This document shows positions 49,864-59,310 of a stretch of DNA of 64,000 bases, piece by piece. The notes under the pieces are model-generated. The model did not search any database and had not been told where the DNA came from. It saw only the letters and a list, made by a program, of their open reading frames with translations. This DNA is from Sugiyamaella lignohabitans. Its lineage: Eukaryota; Ascomycota; Dipodascomycetes; Dipodascales; Trichomonascaceae. Each line of letters begins with the position of its first letter. Position 1 is the first letter of the stretch. A program made the position numbers and the translations under genes. Where the stretch lies: assembly GCF_001640025.1 (NCBI RefSeq), contig NC_031672.1, positions 2,356,001-2,420,000 on the forward strand, given 5' to 3'.

Positions 49864-50829
49864 ATGTTTACATATTTCCAGTCAGCAGCTGGAGCATTAC
49901 TGCTTCATGCTGCTACTTCGACGTTTTTATATGGAAATGGCCGGGTCATGGGATGCTCGTCTATTCTATATAACAGTGCAGCAAACCCCAGTGTGTTTAA
50001 TGTTCCAGTGATAGCTGGTATAGCATTGGCTACCTATGCTGTAAAGGCGTTTGCACCTCAGTATGTTCCTGATTATAGTGTCGTTAATGAATTGGCACCT
50101 TTTGGCCAGTATACAACGCTCATTGCAGGACTTTTCACTGGTATCGGTACTAAATGGGGTTCTGGATGTACATCAGGCCATATGCTATGTGGACTATCCA
50201 GATTATCAATCAGATCTCTAGTGGCCACTGCTACCTTTTCTTCAGTGGCTGCTTTAACTTCTTGGTATTTGCAGACAGCCCCAGCTGGATGTGGACAAGC
50301 TGGAACTATTGCTTGTCATACATTGTCTCATCCTTCAACTCAAGAAGTTTACACAGTAATCCCTCTTGTTTTATTCGAGATCTTGTTATCTTGGGGTATT
50401 CGTAATCATCTCGAGGTTAATAAATACTCGCAAACTTTAGTTTCAGTATTCTCGGGAACCTTATTTGGACTTGGGTTATTAATCTCGGGATTGGCTTCAC
50501 CATCTAAAACCTTGGGCTTTTTAGCTCTCGTACCACCCAAGTTCGATCCGTCCCTTACCATGGTGATATTTTTCGGAATCGTGCCAAATTTGGTGGAGAA
50601 TTTGATTAGAAAATACAAACTACCCGCAGGAGCCGCTGTCTCGAAAATGAATCTGCCTACTGCCACTGCTATACCTCCTAAATTCGTGCTAGGAGCAGCC
50701 TTGTTCGGCATTGGCTGGGGTCTATCGGGTATCTGTCCTGGTCCTGGAATTATTGCGTCATTTTTAAATGGTAGCCAAGGTTTGCTTTGGCTTGCAGGCT
50801 TTTTCGTTGCCTATAGCCTTGCACCATGA
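49864..50829 (+). CDS. YeeE/YedE-family (sulfur-compound) transporter
   Basis: 321 residues, almost entirely hydrophobic with about nine to ten membrane segments. Two related halves are visible. The first has GCSSILYN and GTKWGSGCTSGHMLCGLSRLS; the second has ALFGIGWGLSGICPGPGI. These Cys-containing loops are the hallmark of the YeeE/YedE (Sulf_transp) family, whose bacterial members take up thiosulfate through Cys-lined pores. Fungal homologues exist but are poorly characterised. The name says family only; substrate is inference. The bacterial-type family suggests an old lateral transfer into fungi, but base composition here does not stand out from its neighbours. Confidence 0.85.
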   Translation: MFTYFQSAAGALLLHAATSTFLYGNGRVMGCSSILYNSAANPSVFNVPVIAGIALATYAVKAFAPQYVPDYSVVNELAPFGQYTTLIAGLFTGIGTKWGSGCTSGHMLCGLSRLSIRSLVATATFSSVAALTSWYLQTAPAGCGQAGTIACHTLSHPSTQEVYTVIPLVLFEILLSWGIRNHLEVNKYSQTLVSVFSGTLFGLGLLISGLASPSKTLGFLALVPPKFDPSLTMVIFFGIVPNLVENLIRKYKLPAGAAVSKMNLPTATAIPPKFVLGAALFGIGWGLSGICPGPGIIASFLNGSQGLLWLAGFFVAYSLAP

Positions 50830-51055
50830 AGGTGATACAAGATGCGGGAAACACTAATCAAATCAAGGTTCTATCAACCGGTTTAGATTTGATTAGTTAG
50901 TGTGCACTCAATTTCGATAAGATTGTTTAATAGTGTAAGGCCGTTTAAAAGATGTATATATTACTCTTCAGCTCAAGAGAATGCTAAGGAACCCATTGTA
51001 TTTTGTAAAAATACCTCAATCTCAATCTGAATCGTTAAGAGTCTTCTAAAAAATA
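50830..51055. other. short intergenic region
   Basis: 226 AT-rich bases between two same-strand transporter genes. No repeat arm. Confidence 0.5.
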
Positions 51056-52585
51056 ATGGAGAAGAGCCATGAATTTCGGGGACTTAAGAGCTTGTTTGAC
51101 GAGGTGGAGAATGAGCTCTCACAAGCAGATATCGATGCAACGATAAGATCGTTTGACAGTATAGATCTGTTTGAAGAAAAAAGTACTGATAGCAACAAGT
51201 TTTCATATACCAAGGCAGAAGAAAGAAAAGTGGTCAGCAAGTACGATAGACATTTACTACCATTCATATGCTTTATCTATTTCATAGCATGTTTGCAAAA
51301 GAATAATATTGGTAATGCCAACGCTGCTGGAATGAGCCAAGACCTTGATTTGTCGGACTCTCACTACGCCGATTTGCTGACGGCCTATTATGTGGCATAT
51401 ATTGTCATGCAATGGTCCATCTTCCTGTGGAAGGTATTGAATCCTCGGGTGTATATACCATGTGCCATCTTGTGCTGGAGTGTTATAGCCACTTCAATGA
51501 CAGCAAGTCGTACATTTTCCCAGCTGTTTGCCCAGAGGTTCCTTCTAGGAGTGTTCCAAGCTTTTTTCAATCCTGGAATCTACTACTACCTCAGCTTCTT
51601 TTATTTCCGTCAAGAACAGGCTCGCAGAAATGCTATATTCATGTCATTCTTACCGCTGGCTGCTGCTGTGTCAGGATTAATTGCGTTTCTTGTCACACAA
51701 TTTCCTCCCAAGAACTTTGTGCCATGGAGATTTATCTTTCTAATCGATGGGCTTCCTGGTACTCTAGGAGGACTCATAGCATTTTATGCGATAGCAGAGA
51801 GTGCGAACCGGGCTCATTTCCTGACACCACGGGAAAAGCTGATAGCTACTGCCCGAACTATTAAACAAGTTGGTAATGCCGACAGAGGAGGCAAGCGGAT
51901 CAACTTTGGCGAGATATCTCAATCGTTTATTGATCTCAAAATATGGCTACCAACGTTGATAGCGTTCTGTCACAACGTAGCATCGAGTTCTCTGCCGCTC
52001 TTTATGCCATTAATCATCCAAGGATTCGGTTACAGCGAGCAGCTGGCTCAAGCCTTCACAGTCCCTCCATACATCATTTCCATCATAAGCATGTTAACGG
52101 TGTGCTGTATATCAGACAAGATTCGCAAACGAGGTGTGTTTGTCATTGGGTTCACATATCTCGCTGCTGTTGGATACATTCTTCTCGCCACGGTCAGGAC
52201 GAGCCCAGTAGTCCGATATCTTGCCGTCTTCCTCGCATCTATTGGCATTTACACCTCCAACAGTGTGAACATGACATGGACCGGCGACAACCAAGGCTCA
52301 GACTCCAAAAAGGGCTTCAGCTACATCTTCCTTCATGTCATTGGCGAAATAGGAGTCATAATTGGCACGCGAATCTTCCCCCACTCGCAGGGCCCCTACT
52401 ACACCCTCGGGTCCTGGATCTGTGCCGCCCTTCTCATCGTCTCGGGCACCCTGGCACTGGTATACCACCTCTACCTCGCGCGACTCAACTACAAACTCGA
52501 CTGCCAGCACGGGCCCCTCGACACCGACGACGACAGCATCCACATCGCCAGCGACACCCACCACAAGTTCCGGTACCTGTTATAG
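51056..52585 (+). CDS. MFS permease of the DAL5/TNA1 (anion:cation symporter) type
   Basis: 509 residues with about twelve membrane segments and a ~65-residue charged N-terminal tail. The signature DRHLLPFICFIYFIACLQKNNIGNANAAGM at the first segment, and RFLLGVFQAFFNPGIYYYLSFFY in the middle, place it in the ACS family of allantoate, nicotinate, pantothenate and related carboxylate carriers. The exact substrate cannot be told from sequence. The tail ends in KFRYLL. The convergent FOX2 gene follows, with three repeat arms in the 357 bases between. Confidence 0.85.
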   Translation: MEKSHEFRGLKSLFDEVENELSQADIDATIRSFDSIDLFEEKSTDSNKFSYTKAEERKVVSKYDRHLLPFICFIYFIACLQKNNIGNANAAGMSQDLDLSDSHYADLLTAYYVAYIVMQWSIFLWKVLNPRVYIPCAILCWSVIATSMTASRTFSQLFAQRFLLGVFQAFFNPGIYYYLSFFYFRQEQARRNAIFMSFLPLAAAVSGLIAFLVTQFPPKNFVPWRFIFLIDGLPGTLGGLIAFYAIAESANRAHFLTPREKLIATARTIKQVGNADRGGKRINFGEISQSFIDLKIWLPTLIAFCHNVASSSLPLFMPLIIQGFGYSEQLAQAFTVPPYIISIISMLTVCCISDKIRKRGVFVIGFTYLAAVGYILLATVRTSPVVRYLAVFLASIGIYTSNSVNMTWTGDNQGSDSKKGFSYIFLHVIGEIGVIIGTRIFPHSQGPYYTLGSWICAALLIVSGTLALVYHLYLARLNYKLDCQHGPLDTDDDSIHIASDTHHKFRYLL

Positions 52586-52596
52586 GGGTCGGATGT

Positions 52597-52657
52597 GCCT
52601 CCGGCGGCTGGGGCTCTGCCCCAGACCCCGTGGCTCCTCTCGCTGCGCTCGAGTCGG
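52597..52657 (+). repeat. GC-rich repeat, left arm
   Basis: It begins 12 bases after the permease stop. Hairpins CTGGGGC-TCT-GCCCCAG and CTCGAG type (with GCTGCGC core). Confidence 0.9.
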
Positions 52658-52745
52658 GCTTCGGGGGTCCCTGCTGCACTCGTAAAGCGTACGTATTTTT
52701 TGCAATTGATAAACTATCATAATAGCACTTCACGATTCCCCAGCA

Positions 52746-52880
52746 CTCGCGAAGCGAGCAACCAGGGTCTGGGGCGGAGCCCCAGCCGCCGGAGGCAGAC
52801 GGCCAGTTAGAACTTCGATATTCCCAGTACTCGCGAAGCGAGCAACCCGGGTCTGGGGCGGAGCCCCAGCCGCCGGAGGC
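52746..52880 (-). repeat. GC-rich repeat, two right arms in tandem
   Basis: Arms at 52746-52796 and 52830-52880 are 84 bases apart and share about 15 bases of non-repeat flank before each arm (CTTC...ATTCCC(C)AG), so the unit was duplicated in place. They face the left arm at 52597 and lie before the FOX2 3' end. Confidence 0.9.
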
Positions 52881-52942
52881 AGGTGGACAGGTAGCAACAT
52901 GTTTTGTTATTATTAATAAACTACTCAACTATCATAAACATT

Positions 52943-55612
52943 TTATAACTTGGGTTGGCCATTGGAAAGCAGTTCGATGGCGGCAGCAGAGATGGCAGTC
53001 GTGCCACGCTCAACGACTCTAGTCTCGAAGATGACCTTGTTGCCCTCCTTCCAGCCGACGACCTTGAGGGTCTCGCCAGGGAAGACGTGACCGGTGAATC
53101 GGACCTTGATGTTCTTGAACACACCGAACTTCTCGACAAGGAGACGCGACGAGATACCCATAGTGGCCAAACCGTGCAGGATAGGTTGGGGGAAGTTGCC
53201 GACAGCAGCAAAGTCGGGGTCGATGTGAAGTGGGTTGAAGTCGCCAGACAGTCTGTAAATAGCAGCTTGGTCGACACTCGTCTTGTACGAGGCCTCGAAG
53301 TCGGGAGCTCTGGATGGTGGTTTGTTGGCAGCAGTGATTGGACCACGGTCCTCAGCCTTGGTCTTACCACCGAAACCACCGGATCCACGAATGAACACAG
53401 ACGAGACATTGTAGAAAATAGCATCGCCGGTCTCCTTATCGCGGGAAACAGTCTCGGTGGTCACAATAGCAGCCTTGCCCTTGTCAATGACGTCGAGAAC
53501 GTTCAACTCGGTCAACAAGGTGGTGGCAGGAGGAATGGGCCACTTCTTGATCTCGAGGAATTGTTCACCGTGGAGCAGCATCATAGGGTTGAAGTTAGGC
53601 ACCAGGTCGTTAAGAGGAGCATGGACAGTGAACGAGGGAATAACACCAAACGATGGAACGGGTCCGAAATCGTCGTCTCCTTCATAAGTGTACTTGAGAT
53701 CCTTGGCACCAGCTCCAACACCCAAATTGTAAAGAATAATCTTCTTGTCGTCGTACTCGTAGACACCAATATCCTTAGGAGCAGGAGAAGGTTCGGGGTC
53801 AAGAGACTCAGCTTCAGCAGCAAGTTCAAATAAACCAGCATTACTCTCAGAGGCATTCTCTGGGTAGGTAGCACGGCCGTCGTCAAAGTTAGTGATCTTT
53901 TCCCACTTAGCAGCAACAGACTCAATGGGCAAGCCATTTGAAACGTTGAAAGCATGACCACCAGTTCTCTGCCATCTGGTACGGGCAATCCAGCCAGCAC
54001 CGGTCTCAAACAAATGACCAGTAACAGGGGCCTTATCAGAAGCCAACAAACCGACCAAAGGAGCAATATATTGAGGCTTGAATTGCTCCAGCATCTCCTC
54101 AGTGAAAACACTGGACGTCATATTCGTACCGGCAGTAGGAGCAATAGTGTTGACAAGAATATTGTACTTTTGACCCTCCAAAGCCAAAGCTCTCGAGAAA
54201 CCGAGAATACCCAACTTAGCAGCAGCATAGTTGGATTGACCAAAGTTACCGTAGATACCAGAGGTACTGGCAGTGTTGATAACACGACCGTACTTTTGCT
54301 TCAACAGATATGGCCAAGCAGCCTTGGTGACGCTGTAAGTACCGAAAAGATGGACGTCTTGAATAATGTTCCATTCTTGATCGCTAATGTTGGCAAACGA
54401 CTTGTCTCTAATGATACCAGCATTGTTGATAACAACATGAACAGCGCCAAAGGCATCAATAGCAGTCTTGACCACGGCAGGACCATCGGTAACAGAGTGT
54501 TTATCAGCAACGGCAATACCACCAGCAGCCTTGATCTCGTCAACAACAGCTTGAGGGTTACCCAAATCATTAACAACAACCTTAGCACCAAGTTTGGCCA
54601 AAAGAAGTGAGTAGGCTCTACCAATACCAGCACCACCACCAGTGACAATAACAACCTTGTCTTTAAATTCGACAGGCTCACCTTGAGCATTGGGAGGAAG
54701 CTTAGGAGACGACTCGGCAATAGCTAACAAATCCTTGGATCCATTAGGGAATTCAGAACCAGCTGAAAAGTCGTTAATCTCGTCCCATTTCTTAAGAACA
54801 GCCGAAGGGGTAAAGCTGTCGTCGCCCTTGAAAAGAGCACCCTTGGCACGTTGCCATCTGAGTTTGGTCACGGCACCAGCACCAACCTCGTAGATACCCC
54901 AGGTATCTTTAGTGTTTTCGTGAACCAAGTATCCAACAACAGGAACAACATATTCAGGCTTGAGCTTGTCCAAGACATCTGGAGGCAAAATGGTCTCAGT
55001 CATACGACTGGCTGCTATTGGGACAATGGCATTAGCAGTAATATTGTATTTAGCACCTTCTTTGGCCAAAGTCTCGGTAAAACCGACCAAAGCCAATTTA
55101 GCAGCTGAGTAATTGGTTTGTCCAAAATTACCATATAAACCAGCAGCAGAGGCAGTATTAATGATTCTACCGAACTTTTGCTTTCTCATATGGGGCCAAG
55201 CAGCTTTGGCCACCTTGTAAGAACCGTAAACATGCACCAATTGAACTAATTTGAAATCTTGATCTTTCATGTTCTTGAAAGAAACATCCCTTAGAATACC
55301 AGCATTGTTAATAACAATATGAACAGTGCCAAAAGCCTTAATAGCAGTCTCGACAATTTTATCACCAAACTCGACAGAATCGTAATTAGCAACTGCTTTA
55401 CCACCGAGTTTAATAATCTCGTCGACTACACCATCAGCAACACGCTTTCCAGTGGCATCTCCATCAGTTTCTCCTTTCAAAGAACCACCCAAATCGTTAA
55501 CAACTACTGAAGCACCTCTAGCTCCAAAGAAAAGAGCATAGGCCTTACCAAGACCACCACCGGCTCCAGTGATGACTACCACTTTATCGTCGAATCGCAA
55601 TTCTTTGCCCAT
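52943..55612 (-). CDS. FOX2: peroxisomal multifunctional beta-oxidation enzyme Fox2
   Basis: 889 residues with the standard three-domain order. Two SDR dehydrogenase domains come first (TGAGGGLGKAYA... NYSAAKLALVG; then TGGGAGIGRAYS... NYAAAKLGILG). They are followed by a MaoC-type 2-enoyl-CoA hydratase 2 domain with YRLSGDFNPLHIDPDFA near the C-terminus. The protein ends in PKL, a plausible peroxisomal targeting signal type 1. It hydrates trans-2-enoyl-CoA to the (3R)-hydroxy form and oxidises it to 3-ketoacyl-CoA. It is divergent from ICL2 across about 1.5 kb. Codon use is biased toward frequent codons. Confidence 0.96.
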   Translation of the reverse strand: MGKELRFDDKVVVITGAGGGLGKAYALFFGARGASVVVNDLGGSLKGETDGDATGKRVADGVVDEIIKLGGKAVANYDSVEFGDKIVETAIKAFGTVHIVINNAGILRDVSFKNMKDQDFKLVQLVHVYGSYKVAKAAWPHMRKQKFGRIINTASAAGLYGNFGQTNYSAAKLALVGFTETLAKEGAKYNITANAIVPIAASRMTETILPPDVLDKLKPEYVVPVVGYLVHENTKDTWGIYEVGAGAVTKLRWQRAKGALFKGDDSFTPSAVLKKWDEINDFSAGSEFPNGSKDLLAIAESSPKLPPNAQGEPVEFKDKVVIVTGGGAGIGRAYSLLLAKLGAKVVVNDLGNPQAVVDEIKAAGGIAVADKHSVTDGPAVVKTAIDAFGAVHVVINNAGIIRDKSFANISDQEWNIIQDVHLFGTYSVTKAAWPYLLKQKYGRVINTASTSGIYGNFGQSNYAAAKLGILGFSRALALEGQKYNILVNTIAPTAGTNMTSSVFTEEMLEQFKPQYIAPLVGLLASDKAPVTGHLFETGAGWIARTRWQRTGGHAFNVSNGLPIESVAAKWEKITNFDDGRATYPENASESNAGLFELAAEAESLDPEPSPAPKDIGVYEYDDKKIILYNLGVGAGAKDLKYTYEGDDDFGPVPSFGVIPSFTVHAPLNDLVPNFNPMMLLHGEQFLEIKKWPIPPATTLLTELNVLDVIDKGKAAIVTTETVSRDKETGDAIFYNVSSVFIRGSGGFGGKTKAEDRGPITAANKPPSRAPDFEASYKTSVDQAAIYRLSGDFNPLHIDPDFAAVGNFPQPILHGLATMGISSRLLVEKFGVFKNIKVRFTGHVFPGETLKVVGWKEGNKVIFETRVVERGTTAISAAAIELLSNGQPKL

Positions 55613-56488
55613 TGTGAAGATTATGTAAATGACAAAGACTGTACAACAACAATGACAGCAAAATAAAACTATAGAAAGAAATAAATGAAAATCAAAAAAA
55701 AAAACACTAAATCAAATGGTGGGGTAATGTCTCTTTATATGCCGACCGGTACATGCTTATGCTCGCTTGATTGATCCGATCGCAATAGCACCATCTCCTC
55801 GGCCCCTGGAATAATCCTGCCGATTCTCGGCCCTAGCCCTGTCCCACAACGGGCCCTGCTGCCGGCGTCAGTGTGGAGAAACGATGTGGGGCACCGGGGC
55901 ACTGGCCGGTATATGCAGCCGCCAGCTTGCCTGACAGGCACACCTGACAGCCGGAACTGTGGCCCGAGACTGTCATCAACTCCATTGACGCTCGGGTAAA
56001 TATTTACGTTCGCCAGACCATTCAACGGGCTGTCCATCCACAAAATCTCAACTCTGTATGCTGAATCAACACCTCCACCACCTTCCGATATAAACCTCAC
56101 TTCACACCAACCGAGCCCGACTTCGCTCCCATCATTAATTTTCGGCCTCCACAGCCGGCTCGATATCGCCAGTCAAATCCTATTTCACATGCCGACAGCC
56201 TCGACAACGCAACTCCCGGCCCTCCACTTCCATTTCGCCCCAGCACGTACTCCAAGGCGAATATTCCTCGTCGCTCCGACACCACTCCTGCTGTCCCTGC
56301 CCATCCATGCCCACTCTACCCTCGTGCCGAGGTCCACGCCCTCCCTACAGGCCGCCCGATCACCCGACTCCGAACATGCTTCGTCAGCGCGCGCGGCTAC
56401 ACTTTCGCCCGACCCACACCTCTGGCAAAGACAACTGCCGCCGCTACTCACGTGATCCCCACACCCGGACTCGAGTGCACAGGGACAT
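55613..56488. other. FOX2-side of the divergent FOX2/ICL2 intergenic region
   Basis: CA/AAA-rich immediately upstream of FOX2, then unusually GC-rich from about 55790 to 56480. Short open frames with no recognisable product. CACGTG at 56449-56454. Confidence 0.5.
55797..55802. promoter_or_regulatory. CCTCGG box upstream of FOX2
   Basis: CCTCGG is the core bound by fungal fatty-acid regulators of the FarA/Por1 type. It lies about 185 bases from the FOX2 ATG. Single 6-mer match, so only a candidate. Confidence 0.35.
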
Positions 56489-56549
56489 GCCTCCGGCGGC
56501 TGGGGCTGCGCCCCAGACCCCGCGGCTCCTCTCGCTGCGCTCGAGTCGG
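56489..56549 (+). repeat. GC-rich repeat, single left arm
   Basis: Solo arm in the divergent FOX2/ICL2 region, loop TGC, CTCGAG-type second hairpin. A CCCGGACTCGAG fragment just upstream may be a remnant of a partner. Confidence 0.86.
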
Positions 56550-57152
56550 GCGTGGGGAGAGGGCCGATGTTCGGAGGGTGGGCAGGGGCTGGGGGGTGGC
56601 CGAGAAGGTTCCGATGCACGGTGCAGGTCACGATATAAAAGAAAAGCCGGGGTACTGAGGAAGCGGGGAGAGTGTGAAAGTGAAGTTATTTATTCGTCGG
56701 TTCCTAGGTTCAATTAAACTCGCGGTTATAGTGTGTCATTTTTTGGTTGCACGACTGCTGAATCACGGAATTTCGAAGTGTTTTTGTGCTATTTTTCAGC
56801 TCGTTAGTCTGCTCTGGCGGGGGTTTTCTGTTTAGATTTGATAGAGAATCTACCGTTTGTCACTGTTTAAAGTGGTTTGTAATTATCAGCTGGATCCATA
56901 GGATTTGAAACTAGGTTCTATCGCTGTCTGGTTAGACTGTTCTCTCGGTTTCCATATCATTTGAACCTCCCTTCTATCGGTGTTTGAAGTGTTTGGTAAT
57001 TGTCATCTGACTAGACTGGTATTCTATTGGTTCTATTATTCTGAATCTATTAACTACTGTTCATCTCAGTCTTGGTAGTATCTGCTGCTGTTGATACAGG
57101 ATCGTTTATTTGAGTTGCGTTTCATACTCGCAACCTGCCCACTGTCTCCATA
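56550..57152. other. ICL2-side promoter region
   Basis: About 600 bases, T-rich toward the gene, with several GGATTTGA-like words. No gene. Confidence 0.5.
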
Positions 57153-58886
57153 ATGAGATCGTATATTGGCAGAAACTCATCGCTGACAAACCGGTCAATT
57201 GCTGGCCTTAAGTCCACTCGTGTGTCGCAAATGAGCCGCCCTTTATCCACCCTGTCCAAGTTCCCATATCCCACTCCGCAGGAAGAGACTGAGTATCTCA
57301 ACTCACAGATCGAGGAGATCGAGAAATGGTGGGCTACCCCCAGATATAAGGACATCTGTCGTCCTTACGACGCTCGTAAAGTCGCTATTCACCGAGGAAC
57401 TCTTCCTATTCAGTACCCTTCGTCGGTTCAGGCCGAAAAACTGTTTAATTTGTTCACGGAAAGAGCTAGAGAAGGAAAGCCTGTACATACAATTGGATCA
57501 GTAGATCCTGTTCAAATGACCCAGTCGGCTGCTAATCAGGAAGTTTTATATGTTTCGGGCTGGGCCTGTTCATCATTATTGACTACTACTCACGAGGTGT
57601 CGCCAGATTTTGGTGATTATCCTTATGACACGGTTCCTAACCAGGTGGAACGACTGTTCCGAGCTCAGCAATTACATGATAAGAAGGCCTGGCACGAGTG
57701 GATTGGTCTCAGTGCTGAACAGAAAGAGGCCCGTATTGCCGCTGGTAAGGGCCGTATAGATTACTTACGTCCTATCATTGCTGATGGTGATACAGGCCAC
57801 GGTGGAACTGGGTCGGTCATGAAACTGGCTAAACTTTTTGCTGAGAGAGGAGCTGCTGCTGTTCATCTGGAGGATCAAATGCACGGTGGTAAAAAGTGTG
57901 GTCATTTGGCTGGTAAGATTATTGTACCCACCTCGACACATATTTCCAGACTGATTGCCACTAGAATGCAATGGGATATCATGGGTACTTCGAACTTGGT
58001 AATTGCTCGTACCGACTCGGAGTCGTCTACTTTATTGAGCAGTGCAGTTGATCCATCCGACCATGAATTCATTCTCGGAGTCACTGAACCTATTATTCCT
58101 CTGGCTGAAGCTATTCGTGATGCTGAACAGTCTGGAAAGACTGGTTCTGAAGTGGATGCTGTTGAGATTTCCTGGACCAAGAGCGTCAAATTAGTGACTT
58201 TTGACGAGGCAGTGACCGCCGAGCTGACTAAAGTGGGTAAATCTGATAAGATTGAGAGTTATCTCGAGCAAGCCAAGGGTAAATCCAACTTCAAAGCCCG
58301 ACAAATTGCTCGTGACATTGTTGGCCACGAAGTGTTTTTCGACTGGGACGCTCCTAAGACCCGTGAAGGTTACTACGCAGTGAAGTCTGGTATGGACCCC
58401 GCTATCAAGCGATCCCTTGCATTTGCACCATACGCCGACCTTCTCTGGTTGGAGACCAAGACACCCAATCTCGAGCAAGCCAAGTCTTTTGCCGCCAAAA
58501 TCCACGAAAAGTTCCCTGGAAAGTGGCTTGTGTACAACCTATCGCCCAGTTTCAACTGGAGCGCACAGGGATTCACCGACAAGGACTTGAAAGAGTTTGT
58601 ATTCGAACTTGGCAAAGCCGGATTTGTTCTTCAACTGATTTCACTCGCTGGTCTGCACACCAACGCCCTAGCCACCTGGCAACTCTCACAAGCATTCAAA
58701 ACCGACGGCATGAAAGCATACGTGGACCTCGTACAATCCAAAGAAAAAGAGTCTGGCTGCGACGTCCTGACCCACCAGAAATGGTCCGGCGCCGACTACG
58801 CCGAAAGCATCCAAACCTCTGTCGTCAGCGGCTCCTCCAGCACCTCCAGCACTGGCGAGGGCTCCACCGAAAGCCAGTTCTCTTAA
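57153..58886 (+). CDS. ICL2: mitochondrial isocitrate lyase-family enzyme, probably 2-methylisocitrate lyase
   Basis: 577 residues. The N-terminus up to about 40 is a likely mitochondrial presequence ([24 protein letters not shown]), which separates this protein from cytosolic/peroxisomal isocitrate lyase. The catalytic motif KKCGH has its Cys at 249, followed by [35 protein letters not shown] and NLSPSFNW complete the family pattern. In S. cerevisiae Icl2 cleaves 2-methylisocitrate to pyruvate and succinate in the methylcitrate cycle. The TSTHISRL variant and the presequence favour Icl2; a glyoxylate-cycle role is less likely but not excluded. The Ser/Thr-rich tail is unremarkable. Confidence 0.88.
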   Translation: MRSYIGRNSSLTNRSIAGLKSTRVSQMSRPLSTLSKFPYPTPQEETEYLNSQIEEIEKWWATPRYKDICRPYDARKVAIHRGTLPIQYPSSVQAEKLFNLFTERAREGKPVHTIGSVDPVQMTQSAANQEVLYVSGWACSSLLTTTHEVSPDFGDYPYDTVPNQVERLFRAQQLHDKKAWHEWIGLSAEQKEARIAAGKGRIDYLRPIIADGDTGHGGTGSVMKLAKLFAERGAAAVHLEDQMHGGKKCGHLAGKIIVPTSTHISRLIATRMQWDIMGTSNLVIARTDSESSTLLSSAVDPSDHEFILGVTEPIIPLAEAIRDAEQSGKTGSEVDAVEISWTKSVKLVTFDEAVTAELTKVGKSDKIESYLEQAKGKSNFKARQIARDIVGHEVFFDWDAPKTREGYYAVKSGMDPAIKRSLAFAPYADLLWLETKTPNLEQAKSFAAKIHEKFPGKWLVYNLSPSFNWSAQGFTDKDLKEFVFELGKAGFVLQLISLAGLHTNALATWQLSQAFKTDGMKAYVDLVQSKEKESGCDVLTHQKWSGADYAESIQTSVVSGSSSTSSTGEGSTESQFS

Positions 58887-58922
58887 AATATAACCGTTTT
58901 TTTCACTTCCAGGGGGGTCAAT

Positions 58923-59058
58923 GCCTCCGGCGGCTGGGGCTCCGCCCCAGACCCCGTAGCTCCTGCTTCGCAGGAGATTCCTGGGACCGTCGACAGGCCG
59001 ACTCGAGCGCAGCGAGAGGAGCCGGGGGGTCTGGGGCGCAGCCCCAGCCGCCGGAGGC
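58923..59058. repeat. GC-rich inverted-repeat element, full-length (136 bp)
   Basis: It begins 37 bases after the ICL2 stop. Left arm CTCCTGC-type, right arm CTCGAG-type; very similar to the 136-bp copy at 3796. Confidence 0.93.
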
Positions 59059-59310
59059 AGGTTCCCATCCCCGGAACTGGACGCAGGGCCAGCGGTCCCT
59101 GCAGCGGGCATCGCACCCGGTATAGCGATCGGTCGCGATCGGCGAGCATGATCCCTGTTGCAGAGGGACCCGCCTTGAGTAGTAAGATATAAATAAACCT
59201 TGTTTCGCAATTTCCAGCTGGCTAGTTCATGTTAGGGGCGCAGCTGGTAGTTGTGTCTGCTGTTTTGTAGTAGAAGAAGAAGTTGCTTGTGGATTGATTT
59301 GGGTGTAGAT

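Noticed and set aside
10001..56454. CACGTG as a general promoter signature (12 sites noticed, all intergenic)
   Set aside because: About 15 occurrences are expected by chance in 64 kb, so no overall enrichment can be claimed; only the sites near the phosphatase genes were kept as candidates.
55735..56631. Short open frames in the FOX2/ICL2 intergenic region
   Set aside because: GC-rich sequence with few stops; no domain, and partly composed of a repeat arm.
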